DNA of 64,000 bases from an uncultured Bacillota bacterium (GCA_937919165.1 CALFPO010000063.1:7601-71600); one strand, 5' to 3'. Positions 21,837 through 31,488 are shown, numbered from the stretch's first letter. Notes: generated from the sequence alone by a model not told the origin. Translations and numbers: made by a program.

Positions 21837-22466
21837 TTATTTTCTTGCAATCGGATGCCTTATGACTGTCTTCAGCTTATCTGGCGAGACCTTTCTGGCA
21901 TCAGATAGATATATCTCGTGATGAAGTCTTGCATCAGAGAAATCGTTTTTATATCCGTTCTCTTCAAGATACTTATCCATGATGGCCACGGTTGCTGGCT
22001 CATCATCATATGAACCATGATGCATTATCTGGACGCATAGCCCCTCTTCGATTGTAAGGAACTCCGCTTTGCTGCAATCGATCTTTTTCTTTTTTGATGC
22101 GATCTCTTTTGCCCATTCAAGATCCTTCTTGCTTATGAAGTCTGGAAGCCTAATTACCGAAATCCAGTTGAATAGGTCCTTGTTGGAATAATCGACACCA
22201 TCAATGCCCTCTTGCCACCAGAATCCCTCTAGAGGAGGAACCACATAATCAAAGAAGCCCTCAATTCTATAATCCGTCTTATAGGACATCTTCAAGGTGT
22301 AGGCAACAGAATACAGAACGCTAATTGCCTTCTGATAGTCGCCATCTTCATCGTTTGGATTCCCCTTGCCTCTTACAGCAATATAGTTGACTTTTGGAAC
22401 GCTAACTATTTCGGGTTTATCTTTAGGCAGATAGAACTCTTTATATTCTTTTTTGAAATCAAACAT
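21837..22466 (-). CDS. GyrI-like small-molecule-binding domain protein
   Basis: About 209 residues. The segment 'VPKVNYIAVRGKGNPNDEDGDYQKAISVLYSVAYTLK' and the later 'EGLCVQIMHHGSYDDEPATVAIMDKYL' are characteristic of stand-alone GyrI-like (SbmC/AraC effector-binding fold) proteins of Firmicutes. These bind small hydrophobic or cationic ligands, and some act as hydrolases. I start it at the ATG at 22466 because GGAGGT lies just upstream; an earlier in-frame ATG overlaps that site. It is divergent from the 22566 gene across a palindromic operator. Confidence 0.8.
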   Translation of the reverse strand: MFDFKKEYKEFYLPKDKPEIVSVPKVNYIAVRGKGNPNDEDGDYQKAISVLYSVAYTLKMSYKTDYRIEGFFDYVVPPLEGFWWQEGIDGVDYSNKDLFNWISVIRLPDFISKKDLEWAKEIASKKKKIDCSKAEFLTIEEGLCVQIMHHGSYDDEPATVAIMDKYLEENGYKNDFSDARLHHEIYLSDARKVSPDKLKTVIRHPIARK

Positions 22467-22517
22467 CTTGTTTGTTGACCTCCATTTCAATATACTGTTC
22501 CAAGTAGTGCTGTTTTG

Positions 22518-22533
22518 TGTTACTTTTGTAACA
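22518..22533. promoter_or_regulatory. Palindromic operator TGTTAC-N4-GTAACA, with promoter
   Basis: A perfect inverted repeat with 6-bp arms and spacer TTTT lies between two divergent genes. It covers the -35 region of a plus-strand promoter whose TATAAT is at 22540-22545, six bases after the operator. The same arrangement recurs at 33184-33207. The TetR-type gene at 23249 is the obvious candidate binder (inference). Confidence 0.7.
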
Positions 22534-22565
22534 GATTAATATAATATCACAAGGGGCACACAACC

Positions 22566-23210
22566 ATGAACAATCTATTTACATTTATTAGCAATAATCT
22601 AGAACTTGATGAACTGGATACAAAAGGATTTGGATCAATCAAGCTTAACGGAATGAAATACACTACCCATTCATATTATGCCAAAGGCATTGGCCATGTC
22701 TCAAGAATGGTGGTATCGGGGATGCTTGGACTGATGAAGATGGAGACTATCGTCATAAATCCATTTGAGGTGGATGCTCCATTATTCTCATATGACCGCA
22801 TAGAGATGCTGGGAAAGATAACCCTTATTGAAGAGCTATACAACACAACCATCGAAAACAATTTTGATGATAAAGGCTTCATTGAACTGCTGAGGAACTA
22901 CACCTGTTTGGCCGATAGAGAAAGCAAGCCTCAATGGTATGATGACATAAGATACAATGTGAGCCTATCCAAGACAGGAAAAAAGGCTGACAAACAGAAG
23001 ATAGATGAACTTGAAACCAAGTATCTTGAACTCTACCTAGAGACATTAAGAACCTCAAAAGCCTGTGACAAGGATGTCAAGATGGCTAAGGCCAAATCAT
23101 ATTCCGATGGTCTATTGGATAATGGCGGTCCTGCAACCGACCTATTCTTGAAAGCATACGGCAAAGAGAAGACCACCGATTTCTTCAGAAATGTTGTATT
23201 CGGCGCCTAA
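22566..23210 (+). CDS. Unrecognised 214-residue soluble protein
   Basis: I do not recognise the family. The protein is soluble with a mixed alpha/beta look. It has hydrophobic core segments near 38-62 ('MVVSGMLGLMKMETIVIN') and an acidic, Lys-rich helical region near 135-180. It lies just downstream of a TGTTAC-N4-GTAACA operator and TATAAT, with an AAGGGG ribosome site, and a TetR-type gene follows on the same strand. Expression is therefore probably repressed by that TetR, and a role in handling the inducing small molecule is plausible but unproven. Confidence 0.75.
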   Translation: MNNLFTFISNNLELDELDTKGFGSIKLNGMKYTTHSYYAKGIGHVSRMVVSGMLGLMKMETIVINPFEVDAPLFSYDRIEMLGKITLIEELYNTTIENNFDDKGFIELLRNYTCLADRESKPQWYDDIRYNVSLSKTGKKADKQKIDELETKYLELYLETLRTSKACDKDVKMAKAKSYSDGLLDNGGPATDLFLKAYGKEKTTDFFRNVVFGA

Positions 23211-23242
23211 AGATTGTTCACGCAACAATCTTTTTCTATAAT
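23211..23242 (+). promoter_or_regulatory. Hairpin with overlapping TetR promoter
   Basis: An inverted repeat AGATTGTT...AACAATCT followed by T residues can terminate the upstream gene. Overlapping it is a promoter: TTGTTC at 23214-23219, a 17-bp spacer and TATAAT at 23237-23242. The next ATG is at 23249, about where transcription should start, so the TetR mRNA may be leaderless. Confidence 0.55.
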
Positions 23243-23248
23243 GAATGC

Positions 23249-23791
23249 ATGATAAACAAATCTGAAAGGGCTCAAGTCAAGTCATCATTGAACGAATTGT
23301 CCAATGCCTTGTTTGTTTTGCTGAAAAACAATCCTTTTAAGGACATTTCCATTACCGACATCTGCGACAAAGCCAACATCACAAGAATTACCTTCTATCG
23401 CAACTGCGACAGCAAGGAGGATCTTGTTGAATACTATTGCGAGAATATCGTAAAAGAGATTTCAAACGTAGCTGACTGGGGAATCGATGATCCAAAGTAT
23501 ATAATCACCAAGGTATTTGAATATATGTATCAAAACAGAGAGGTATTGTCGCTTCTGAACGAGAATAATCTGATGCTTATTTTCGACAAAGCTCTGGCAT
23601 CATTTTCAACCCAGGCAGTAGACTATGTCAGAATCAACAGCAGCAGAAACGACGATGATCTTGTACAGCTCAAGTATCTAAACTCGTTCATGGTCGGCGG
23701 TCTGACCTTTGTCATCCATACTTGGGTAAAAGAGGATTTTGAAACGCCTATCGATGTGCTGGTAGATATCTGCCTGAACAACATCAACTAG
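23249..23791 (+). CDS. TetR-family transcriptional regulator
   Basis: The 180-residue protein has an N-terminal helix-turn-helix typical of TetR: 'FKDISITDICDKANITRITFYRNCDSKEDLVEYY' at about 30-63. A helical ligand-binding and dimerisation domain with a hydrophobic final third follows. No ribosome-binding site is visible, and the ATG lies 7 bases after a TATAAT box, consistent with leaderless translation. It probably represses the genes next to the two TGTTAC-N4-GTAACA palindromes (22518 and 33184), which is inference from shared operators and proximity. Confidence 0.85.
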   Translation: MINKSERAQVKSSLNELSNALFVLLKNNPFKDISITDICDKANITRITFYRNCDSKEDLVEYYCENIVKEISNVADWGIDDPKYIITKVFEYMYQNREVLSLLNENNLMLIFDKALASFSTQAVDYVRINSSRNDDDLVQLKYLNSFMVGGLTFVIHTWVKEDFETPIDVLVDICLNNIN

Positions 23792-23811
23792 GTCATTATC
23801 TTCAATGCTAG

Positions 23812-23849
23812 AAAAAAGGTTCTGCAATAAATAACTGCAGAACCTTTTG
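23812..23849. terminator. Bidirectional hairpin terminator
   Basis: AAAAGGTTCTGCA and its exact complement TGCAGAACCTTTT form a 13-bp stem with A/T runs at both sides, placed between the convergent TetR gene and the collagen-like surface gene. Confidence 0.85.
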
Positions 23850-23881
23850 TTTTGTGTTTGTTGTCAAGAAGGTTTGGCCTT

Positions 23882-26800
23882 CTATGCCTTTGCTGTCTGA
23901 CGTTTCATTTTCTTCAGATACAGTATCAGCAGAATGATGTTTGTTATCAGCGAAATGCCTGAAGCAAGCACAACGATTGTGGATATGAGCTCTAGCCTTG
24001 AAAGGCGCATCTCCACATTAGGATCGATGATGCTGCCGGCATTCAGCACTTTTCCATTCGTTAGTTCTACCATTAGGTCTCTTTCGTCATCTATATAGAC
24101 CTTCTCTATGCTGACGCCATCTGCTCCGTCTTTGCCGTCTTGGCCATCGGTACCATCTTTGCCGTTCTGGCCATCTCTGCCGTTAGCTCCGCTGTTGCCG
24201 CTTGAGCCATTAATTCCATCACGGCCATCTGCTCCGTCTTTGCCAGGAGTGCCATCTTTGCCCTTTAGGCTTTCTAGCCATTCTGTTTGGGTACCGGTGA
24301 ACCCAGAGTCTACCGCAACCTGGTAGGCATTTCTTCCATCTTTGCCTTTAAGGCTCTCTAGCCATTCTTTCTCTGTTCCGGTAAATCCGGAATCAAGAGC
24401 CACCTGATAGGCGCTTCTTCCATCCTTGCCAGCCAGACTTAACAGCCATGCCTCTTCTGTTCCGGTGTAGCCTTTTTCGACAGCCAGTTCATAAGCGCTC
24501 TGGCCAGCTTCGCCCTGAGCACCCGCAGGTCCGATAAGACTTTCGAGCCATTCGGTTACAGTTCCCTCAAATCCGTTCTCAAGCGCGACATTATATGCAG
24601 ATGAACCGATGAGGCTTTCTAGCCATTCATCTTCTGTTCCGGTGTAGCCTTTCTCGACAGCCAGCTCGTAAGCGCTTTGGCCGGTTTCGCCCTGCTCGCC
24701 TTGTTCGCCCTGTTCGCCTGTATCACCTTTTTCACCCTTTAGGGTCAATAGCCATTCATCTATTGTTCCGGTGTAGCCTTTCTCTACAGCCAGTTCGTAA
24801 GCGCTCTTTCCTTCAGGACCTTGAGGACCCACAAGACTCTTGAGCCACGCTTCTTCTGTTCCTACATAACCTTTTTCTACGGCAAGCTCATAGGCGCTTT
24901 GTCCCTCAGGGCCCTGAGGTCCTACAAGGCTCTTGAGCCATTCTGCCTTTGTTCCGGAATAGCCTTCTTCAACAGCGATCTCATATGCAGACTTGCCATT
25001 GAGTCCTTCCTTTATCAGCATTGCATATATTTCAGAAGGAACGCTTGTACCTGCAAAAGTTTCCCCATTGTTTGTGCTATCTGCCGAAATGACGTGGAAC
25101 TTTGCCATTTCACATATGGTGCCATTAGATTCTTCTCTATCTACTTCCAGAGCAACGCTGTATTGTGTTGCATCTGTCGCATTGACCCTGATGGCTGGAA
25201 TTCCAAAATATTCTGTTACTTCACCGCCAGGAAGGTAGATGTCGACAGCGTTTCCTTGCATATCTTCAGCCATGATATAGAAGTATTCAGCTGCTGAACC
25301 ATGTTCCTGTGTATAATCCCACGAAAGAATGAGATTTGCGGTGTTGTCGCTATTTACATATTTTTCAGTTATCGCCAGGTTATATGGAGGGTCAAGTGGA
25401 GAGAATATCTGGTTGGCGACCTTGTATCCGACTACCGGAACCTTGTTGTTTTCGCCTTCGGTATAGGTGAAATACCAGTATCCAAACTGCCAAGTGAAAT
25501 TATAGCTGTTGAGCACATCAGCGCTTATTCCGTATTGGCTTATAGCATTAGAGGTGCTTGGGCTTGTTACAGTTCCTGTTATCGCTGTTTCTTCACCCTT
25601 TTTGTTGAACTGACCATTTATATGGGTGGTTGATTGCGATTCGCCCCATCCACATGAGAAGCCGATATCAAGGAAGTCCGGAATTACGTTAGATGCAAAG
25701 TTGGCAGTGCATGATGCGCTGACCGACTGGGTGTTTCTTTCTTCTTTAGAGAGCTGCTGATCTTCAACCTGTGCAGCACCTATAGAGATTTTGCCTCCAT
25801 CATAGCCCAGTTCTGCAGAGCTGTCGCTGAACCAGCAGTCACCATAATTGAAGTTTGCTCCTGTGTAAGCCCATGGGTTTCCAAGGTTGTTTGCAGGAAG
25901 ATCGCCATCTTCACCTAACTCTATTAGATTCAATGGACGTACTTTGGTATCGATGAAATTCCTTTTGTTTATTTCATATATTTCGCTATTTGGATCTATA
26001 GGGTTATCAGGATGAGCTTCATTATATGCGGCTACAGTATCGACATATAGCTTTTCTCTTTCAGCATCAGTAAGGACATACTTTGCATTATAGTCCTTTG
26101 CAAATTCGTTATATGCAGCCACTGTAACCTGGGTGTAGCTTGGCTTCTGCGGAACCATGATGGACATCGATTCACCCGAATCGGTCTCATAGTAATAGAC
26201 ATAGTTAGGAATCCTCAAGATTACAACCGAGTTCTCGCTGACGGAGGTGAATGTATTTGTAGTACGCCTTGTCAAAGAATTGGTGAAGCTTGTTGAATAC
26301 ATCTTATCGGATACATATGCATGTACCGGAGAGATGCCTAAGAATCCAGTCTTGGCAGAAAAGCCATTGCTCATAGAAACGCTTGTGGATGTATTTTCGC
26401 CAGAAGTTCTTCCAAAGCCATAGGTTGTGGTTATGCTGTAGCTGGTTGAGCCAAGCGTGCCTGGCAATGCACTGAAGTATGGAGCAGCCTCCAGAACGGC
26501 AACTACTGTTGGGTTGGAATAGACACATTTCAGATCTCCGGTGTATCTCATCTTCACCAGCTTGCTGTTCATGTCATAGGCCGCAAGCACAGGGAAGCTT
26601 CCGTATCCTTTGGTCTGATCAAGATATTTGTTTTTCTCTTCTCTAAGAGAAATGCGTCCGATTGATGTGCTTGAACTATCGCTTGAAGCGTTTTTATAGA
26701 TTATCTGAACTCCTTGCTGATAATTAGATACTTTATAGTCGTTGGTCTTCGATGCATACATGTATGCTACGGCAAGAGATTCCTTGCCAGAAGGATTACC

Positions 26801-28453
26801 GTCGAAATTACCTGCCTGAACCACATATTCTCCCACGCGGTCATATGTCTGACCTTCTGAAGGAGAAACGAAATCCATGACATCCGTCACCGTTGTAATC
26901 GTATGGGCAAGACCGTTGCTGAGATCATAAAGCGCGCCATCAAGGAAGAACAGGTCTGCTGTTCCTAAGCCGTTCCATTTGACGCTGGTTGCAATACTGG
27001 AACCACGGCTTCCCCACTGGCTGCCCAAGAAAGCAGATGAGCTCGGTTTGGCAAGAGCCCATCCTTCGTTTGAAAGCGTACCATCCTTGATGCCGTATTG
27101 GGCAATAAGCGCACTTCTTCCTGAATAGGCAGTAGTGTCTGGATGTTCCGTAATTCCTTCGATGGAAGATCCCAATACTGCATTACTGGTGTCGTAGCCA
27201 TATTCACTTGTTCTTCTGTTCAATCTATAGAAGGCATGAACACCGCCAACAACTATTTCGTTGCGGTTGTCATTATCAAAATCTCCTATAGCTATGCCTG
27301 GCTTAAAGAAACTTTCTTCACAATCTTGGTTAAAGATTACAGACGATGATTCCGAAGTCTGCTTTTCCCATCTTCTGCAGTTCATTTCATGATAAAGAAA
27401 CTGGCCGTTGCTTTCATTAAAACCGTTGGTCAGGATATCTTTTCCTTGTGCGCCAAAGAAACATGCCAGATAAGGGAATCTGACCTTTATGTCTTTTGGA
27501 TCGGCCGTTCCCTGTGTGTTATAGAAATTTATGTATGGAGCCTGGCTGATTACCGCAAGGTCATCTATTCCATCGCCATTCAGATCGCCAGCCGCAAGTT
27601 TTGCGCCAAGTCTTCTTTCGCATAAATATTTACCTTGATTATCATTATATTTTGCGTTGTATATAGGCAGATAATCTGGATTGAGTCCAATTGTCGAGAT
27701 TGCGCTTACGCCAATTGTACGGTCCTTATACTTTATTTCATAAAGACCATAGTTTGCTTCATCATAGGCAAAGTAGACAATGAGGCTGTCTACTCCATCA
27801 CCATCAAAATCTCCTGAAACGATTCCGTTATACCATTCACGATCGCCAACAGGAACTGGCCATGTACCGCCCACATCTGAAGTGGCCGGATCGCTATCCA
27901 TATATTTGCAGGTGTAATAATGATCTGGTGCATATCTGCCAAGACGTATGTATAACGGACTAGCCAATCCATCTCCATCTGGCTCGCTTATATAGACACG
28001 GGTCTCATATTCTCCATTCACCTTAAAGAATCCGCAATATGCAACATGATCCTTTCCGCCATTTTTAGATAGCCCAAAAGATGTAGCCTGTACATATTTT
28101 GCATTATCATTTATTAAACTCTCAGTTCCATTAGACTGCGCTACAGTTCCAGTAACAAAATTCATATCTACGCACTGGACGTTGCTGGCAAATGTACGGT
28201 CATCCATCAATAAGCCACTTTGGGAATTAAGCACGAACCATTCGGTATTGTCGCCAAGAGGGTTGATATTATCCGTTGTGGTAACGTCGCCGTTCTGGTT
28301 GCTTCCAAAAAGCGTCAACGGATCTTGAGGTGTGCTTGTAGGTTCTTCCTCTACAGCAAATACGCTTGTAGGAATGGAAATCAGCAGAAGGAATGTACAT
28401 AGGATGATGCTGATTGCTTTGGTGCCGATATAAAATGCTGGTCTATTCTTCAT
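23882..28453 (-). CDS. 1523-residue FG-GAP/collagen-like surface protein
   Basis: A Sec signal peptide (about 1-33, ending near SVFAVEE) is followed by several FG-GAP/VCBS-type calcium motifs such as GDFDGDGVDSLIV, GDLNGDGIDDLAV and GDFDNDNRNEIVV, which suggest a beta-propeller. The central region (about 620-1030) is unrecognised. The C-terminal third has eight copies of a unit like 'SAYELAVEKGYTGTEEAWL' separated by collagen-like Gly-X-Y linkers, then a longer Gly-X-Y stalk. A terminal transmembrane helix with basic tail (about 1490-1520) follows. I start at the ATG at 28453 because GGAGGGG precedes it. It is likely a cell-surface adhesin on a collagen stalk, transcribed alone. Confidence 0.85.
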   Translation of the reverse strand: MKNRPAFYIGTKAISIILCTFLLLISIPTSVFAVEEEPTSTPQDPLTLFGSNQNGDVTTTDNINPLGDNTEWFVLNSQSGLLMDDRTFASNVQCVDMNFVTGTVAQSNGTESLINDNAKYVQATSFGLSKNGGKDHVAYCGFFKVNGEYETRVYISEPDGDGLASPLYIRLGRYAPDHYYTCKYMDSDPATSDVGGTWPVPVGDREWYNGIVSGDFDGDGVDSLIVYFAYDEANYGLYEIKYKDRTIGVSAISTIGLNPDYLPIYNAKYNDNQGKYLCERRLGAKLAAGDLNGDGIDDLAVISQAPYINFYNTQGTADPKDIKVRFPYLACFFGAQGKDILTNGFNESNGQFLYHEMNCRRWEKQTSESSSVIFNQDCEESFFKPGIAIGDFDNDNRNEIVVGGVHAFYRLNRRTSEYGYDTSNAVLGSSIEGITEHPDTTAYSGRSALIAQYGIKDGTLSNEGWALAKPSSSAFLGSQWGSRGSSIATSVKWNGLGTADLFFLDGALYDLSNGLAHTITTVTDVMDFVSPSEGQTYDRVGEYVVQAGNFDGNPSGKESLAVAYMYASKTNDYKVSNYQQGVQIIYKNASSDSSSTSIGRISLREEKNKYLDQTKGYGSFPVLAAYDMNSKLVKMRYTGDLKCVYSNPTVVAVLEAAPYFSALPGTLGSTSYSITTTYGFGRTSGENTSTSVSMSNGFSAKTGFLGISPVHAYVSDKMYSTSFTNSLTRRTTNTFTSVSENSVVILRIPNYVYYYETDSGESMSIMVPQKPSYTQVTVAAYNEFAKDYNAKYVLTDAEREKLYVDTVAAYNEAHPDNPIDPNSEIYEINKRNFIDTKVRPLNLIELGEDGDLPANNLGNPWAYTGANFNYGDCWFSDSSAELGYDGGKISIGAAQVEDQQLSKEERNTQSVSASCTANFASNVIPDFLDIGFSCGWGESQSTTHINGQFNKKGEETAITGTVTSPSTSNAISQYGISADVLNSYNFTWQFGYWYFTYTEGENNKVPVVGYKVANQIFSPLDPPYNLAITEKYVNSDNTANLILSWDYTQEHGSAAEYFYIMAEDMQGNAVDIYLPGGEVTEYFGIPAIRVNATDATQYSVALEVDREESNGTICEMAKFHVISADSTNNGETFAGTSVPSEIYAMLIKEGLNGKSAYEIAVEEGYSGTKAEWLKSLVGPQGPEGQSAYELAVEKGYVGTEEAWLKSLVGPQGPEGKSAYELAVEKGYTGTIDEWLLTLKGEKGDTGEQGEQGEQGETGQSAYELAVEKGYTGTEDEWLESLIGSSAYNVALENGFEGTVTEWLESLIGPAGAQGEAGQSAYELAVEKGYTGTEEAWLLSLAGKDGRSAYQVALDSGFTGTEKEWLESLKGKDGRNAYQVAVDSGFTGTQTEWLESLKGKDGTPGKDGADGRDGINGSSGNSGANGRDGQNGKDGTDGQDGKDGADGVSIEKVYIDDERDLMVELTNGKVLNAGSIIDPNVEMRLSRLELISTIVVLASGISLITNIILLILYLKKMKRQTAKA

Positions 28454-28734
28454 TTGCCCCTCCGTATAGTCGTTGTATATGCGAATCACAACACTTGATT
28501 GATTAGTCTTGTTTCTCTAGTTTTCTATTATAATATAAGGCTCTCTAATATAGAAATGATGTGATTTCACTGACAACGGAATCCTTCTGCTTTGTTTGCA
28601 CAAACCATTGTCTAAGAAAGGATACATGAATATTGGAGTTATGGTGACAGTAAATATACAATAATTATTGAGATATATGATGGATGGGTTTGTTCTGGAT
28701 GCTTCATTTCATCGTAAATCGAAGGAACACATAA
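28454..28734. promoter_or_regulatory. Divergent intergenic region between two surface-protein genes
   Basis: The region separates the minus-strand FG-GAP protein from the plus-strand beta-helix protein. A minus-strand TATAAT lies at 28527-28532. I see no strong -35 box, no inverted-repeat operator and no small gene. The plus-strand gene is preceded by a GAAGGAA ribosome site. Confidence 0.35.
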
Positions 28735-30807
28735 ATGAGAAAAATATTGATCTTGATTATTGGCTTGCTGCTGGTTGCAGTCAACATAAATAATGTTCTG
28801 GCTGAAGGGCCTGTCAGCAATGATTACTGTGCAACCGTATATACAAGCGATGGAGAACATAAAAGCTTTATAGATATCCATGATGCGTGGGATTACGCTG
28901 ACGATAATCTAGGCTCAAAGATTGTCCTGCTGCATAACGTTTTTACTGATGGGAATCAATTGGAAGTCGGCACTTCTCCTTTTGGCTATTCAGAGTTCAC
29001 TCTTGATCTTAATGGTTTCACCATTGATGGCGAAGGCGAAAGAATCATCTACATAAATAGTGGCGTTTTTAGTTCCTATCTGAATCTCGACATTCTTACA
29101 ATCATAGATTCAAGCACCTCAAAAACCGGAAAGCTCATAAACGGCGGCGGCGAGTATGGCGGTGCGATATATGTTGAAGGAATCCTGAACTTCAATGGCG
29201 GAACAATCGAAAACTGCTATAACGGCTCAAGTCTTTCGTGCGGTGGAGGAATATATGCTGCACCGCTTCAGCGTGACGGCCAAGCCCATATTATCGATGT
29301 TCATCCAGCCGGCATCATAAATATTGACGGCGGACATATCAACAATTGTGGCAACAACGGTTCAGGTGGCGGTCTATATGTCGGAAAATCAGGTGAAGCA
29401 CATTTGATAAATGGCTCCATCACCAACTGCTATACAAGCGCAAAGGGCGGAGGCGTTGCCGTAATGAATGGTGCAACCCTAACTATGGAAAATGGTTTCC
29501 TGATTGACAATTGCAAAGCTGATTTGGGTGGAGGCATCAACTGCTATTCTTGGTCAACCTTGAACATGAATGGCGGAACAGTCTCAAACTCATATGCCGA
29601 AGAATGGGGCGGAGGCATCAATCTTGAAGGAAGCGGCTATCAGCTAGAAGGTAGACCTCTATCTCCTGCCAAAGCCTACTTCTATGGCGGAAAGATCGTC
29701 AACAACAAGGCCGGCGAGAAAGGCGGAGGCGTTGCTACGCATCTGGAGGCTTTATCAGATCCGGCTCAAATCTTCATGAAAAATGAAGTTTATATCAAAG
29801 ACAATACCGTCAATGATATTCCAAACAACCTATATCTTGATTCCGATGGAACGGACTTTGAAGATTCAGCCTATATTCGTATGGAAAACACAGATCAGTT
29901 AAGAGGCTATGTCGGCATTACCTGCGATGAATTCAGACAGATAACAACCAAAGACCTCTATCCTTCCAATGTGTCTGTGCTTTGTGCCGACACCAATGCC
30001 TTTTCGGTTATGTACAACCCAGGAACACAGCTCTATTACACAACCCAGTATCACGAAGCTCCGCACCTTGATAGCATCAAGATGGCGAATGAAGCATACA
30101 CCGATGTATCTGTCGACTACAACAGTCATCAGGTCTATATCTACATCGACCGTATGTTCGATGATGTAGAGACAGTGATCATAAACTGGTCTGGCGAATC
30201 AATAACCGAGAACGATGGAACCGATTGGCGCACTTCCACAAACAAGCCATATAATCTGAAGTTCTTCAATTGCTTCGGCATTGAACAAAGAGATCAGGAT
30301 ATTCTGATCGAAAACACCATCAATATGTCTGAGTACTGGAATATTCATCTGATTGAGGTTCAGGATGAGCTGCTGGTATGTAACGGCGAAGAATTGACTC
30401 ATAAGGTAGATTCAAAAGACGAATCGCTCAACTACAAATACTATCTGGTACATCCAGGCGAAACTATCCATGTGGTAGCCGAAGAACCTCAGGAAGGTTA
30501 TGCATTCGATAGATGGCAGGTTAACAGAAGATCGAACGTTGTCCTGGATGACGACGTAGCCCATAGTCCTGACATTACAATGACGATGCCTGAAACAGAC
30601 GGGCGACGCTTTGGCTTAAAGGCTTCATACAGACTGACAGATGAACTCAGTGACGTCAATGAACCATTTATTGATCTAGAAGATGGCACAAACAGAATCA
30701 AGGTGAGCTACAGCAAACAGAACGAAACAGACGAGAATGAAGAAAGATCCTATATAGATGAATCTGATATCGGCTACAAGATACCTAACACAGGTATAGA
30801 TTATTAG
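28735..30807 (+). CDS. Secreted right-handed beta-helix adhesin-like protein
   Basis: The 690-residue protein has an N-terminal signal peptide (about 1-23). At about 125-340 repeated 'GGGIYA', 'GGGLYV', 'GGGVAV', 'GGGINC' and 'GGGINLEG' turns alternate with 'xxNCY' and 'NGGT' strands, the pattern of polymorphic right-handed parallel beta-helix proteins. The later part is beta-rich and unrecognised. The last residues are KIPNTGIDY, so a sortase-like IPNTG motif is present, but the membrane helix and basic tail that should follow are missing and the stop comes three residues later. It may be secreted freely or be a truncated wall-anchored protein. Confidence 0.8.
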   Translation: MRKILILIIGLLLVAVNINNVLAEGPVSNDYCATVYTSDGEHKSFIDIHDAWDYADDNLGSKIVLLHNVFTDGNQLEVGTSPFGYSEFTLDLNGFTIDGEGERIIYINSGVFSSYLNLDILTIIDSSTSKTGKLINGGGEYGGAIYVEGILNFNGGTIENCYNGSSLSCGGGIYAAPLQRDGQAHIIDVHPAGIINIDGGHINNCGNNGSGGGLYVGKSGEAHLINGSITNCYTSAKGGGVAVMNGATLTMENGFLIDNCKADLGGGINCYSWSTLNMNGGTVSNSYAEEWGGGINLEGSGYQLEGRPLSPAKAYFYGGKIVNNKAGEKGGGVATHLEALSDPAQIFMKNEVYIKDNTVNDIPNNLYLDSDGTDFEDSAYIRMENTDQLRGYVGITCDEFRQITTKDLYPSNVSVLCADTNAFSVMYNPGTQLYYTTQYHEAPHLDSIKMANEAYTDVSVDYNSHQVYIYIDRMFDDVETVIINWSGESITENDGTDWRTSTNKPYNLKFFNCFGIEQRDQDILIENTINMSEYWNIHLIEVQDELLVCNGEELTHKVDSKDESLNYKYYLVHPGETIHVVAEEPQEGYAFDRWQVNRRSNVVLDDDVAHSPDITMTMPETDGRRFGLKASYRLTDELSDVNEPFIDLEDGTNRIKVSYSKQNETDENEERSYIDESDIGYKIPNTGIDY

Positions 30808-30835
30808 CTTGCTCCAATAATATATATAAGGAAAC

Positions 30836-30872
30836 AAAAAGAAGTAAGGTTTTCATCCCTTACTTCTTTTTT
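30836..30872. terminator. Bidirectional hairpin terminator
   Basis: AAAAAGAAGTAAGG and CCTTACTTCTTTTT make a 14-bp stem between the convergent beta-helix gene and the membrane protein gene at 30890. Confidence 0.85.
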
Positions 30873-30889
30873 GATATTTGGTATTTTAT

Positions 30890-31480
30890 TTACTGCAATT
30901 CCTTTAAGCCGGCCTTTTCCATCTTGAAGCTAGCTAGGCAGAACAATCCCTGCCCTACACAGTTGATGGCTTGAGCTATCCAGTTCATATATGCCTGCTC
31001 GAAATTCTTGCTTGAAAGATATCCCATCATCAAGCAGAAGACAAACGATAGGATGTAGCACACAATGGCTGATTTTGACTTAAGTTTCTTGGCAAACGAT
31101 ACAAGAACGCCATCCATGACACCCAAGCCAAGAACCATCATTCCTACAAGTCCCATAGTTGGAATAAGACCTAGCAATTTTCTGTTTGAAACTTTGAAGA
31201 TCGTCAGTCCGATCGCAACAAACAGGAAGCCGAAGGCCTGGTTCGCGAAGAACTGATTAGACATCCAGGCGAATTCTCCAAGCTTAAGACCTAGGAACAA
31301 TTTGTATGTCGCCTTGATGCTGCCAGCGAAGAATACCATCAGAGATCCGCAATAGAACAGTATCTTTGATGCTGTATTCATTTTATTGCTTAAGCATTTG
31401 GCTAATTTATTGAATCCGATGATAAAGAAGATAACCGGAATATAATCAACCAGCGCAAGCGAAACGGTAAATCCATTCAT
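30890..31480 (-). CDS. Polytopic membrane protein, unrecognised
   Basis: The 196-residue protein has about six hydrophobic helices and few charges apart from a basic stretch near 125-135 ('SFAKKLKSKSA'). It is the last gene of a three-gene operon behind an NmrA-like reductase and a DUF1295 protein (8 bp gap). I cannot name the family. The context suggests a membrane redox or lipid-related pathway under the same TetR-type operator. Confidence 0.65.
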   Translation of the reverse strand: MNGFTVSLALVDYIPVIFFIIGFNKLAKCLSNKMNTASKILFYCGSLMVFFAGSIKATYKLFLGLKLGEFAWMSNQFFANQAFGFLFVAIGLTIFKVSNRKLLGLIPTMGLVGMMVLGLGVMDGVLVSFAKKLKSKSAIVCYILSFVFCLMMGYLSSKNFEQAYMNWIAQAINCVGQGLFCLASFKMEKAGLKELQ

Positions 31481-31488
31481 ATTTTCAC

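Noticed and set aside
22566..23210. Possible bilin reductase-like protein
   Set aside because: Only a vague resemblance in one segment; no conserved catalytic residues could be matched, so left unnamed.
24100..25300. Short repeated DNA resembling a CRISPR or satellite array
   Set aside because: The repeats are in-frame codons for the SAYE units and Gly-X-Y triplets, with no unique spacers of constant length.
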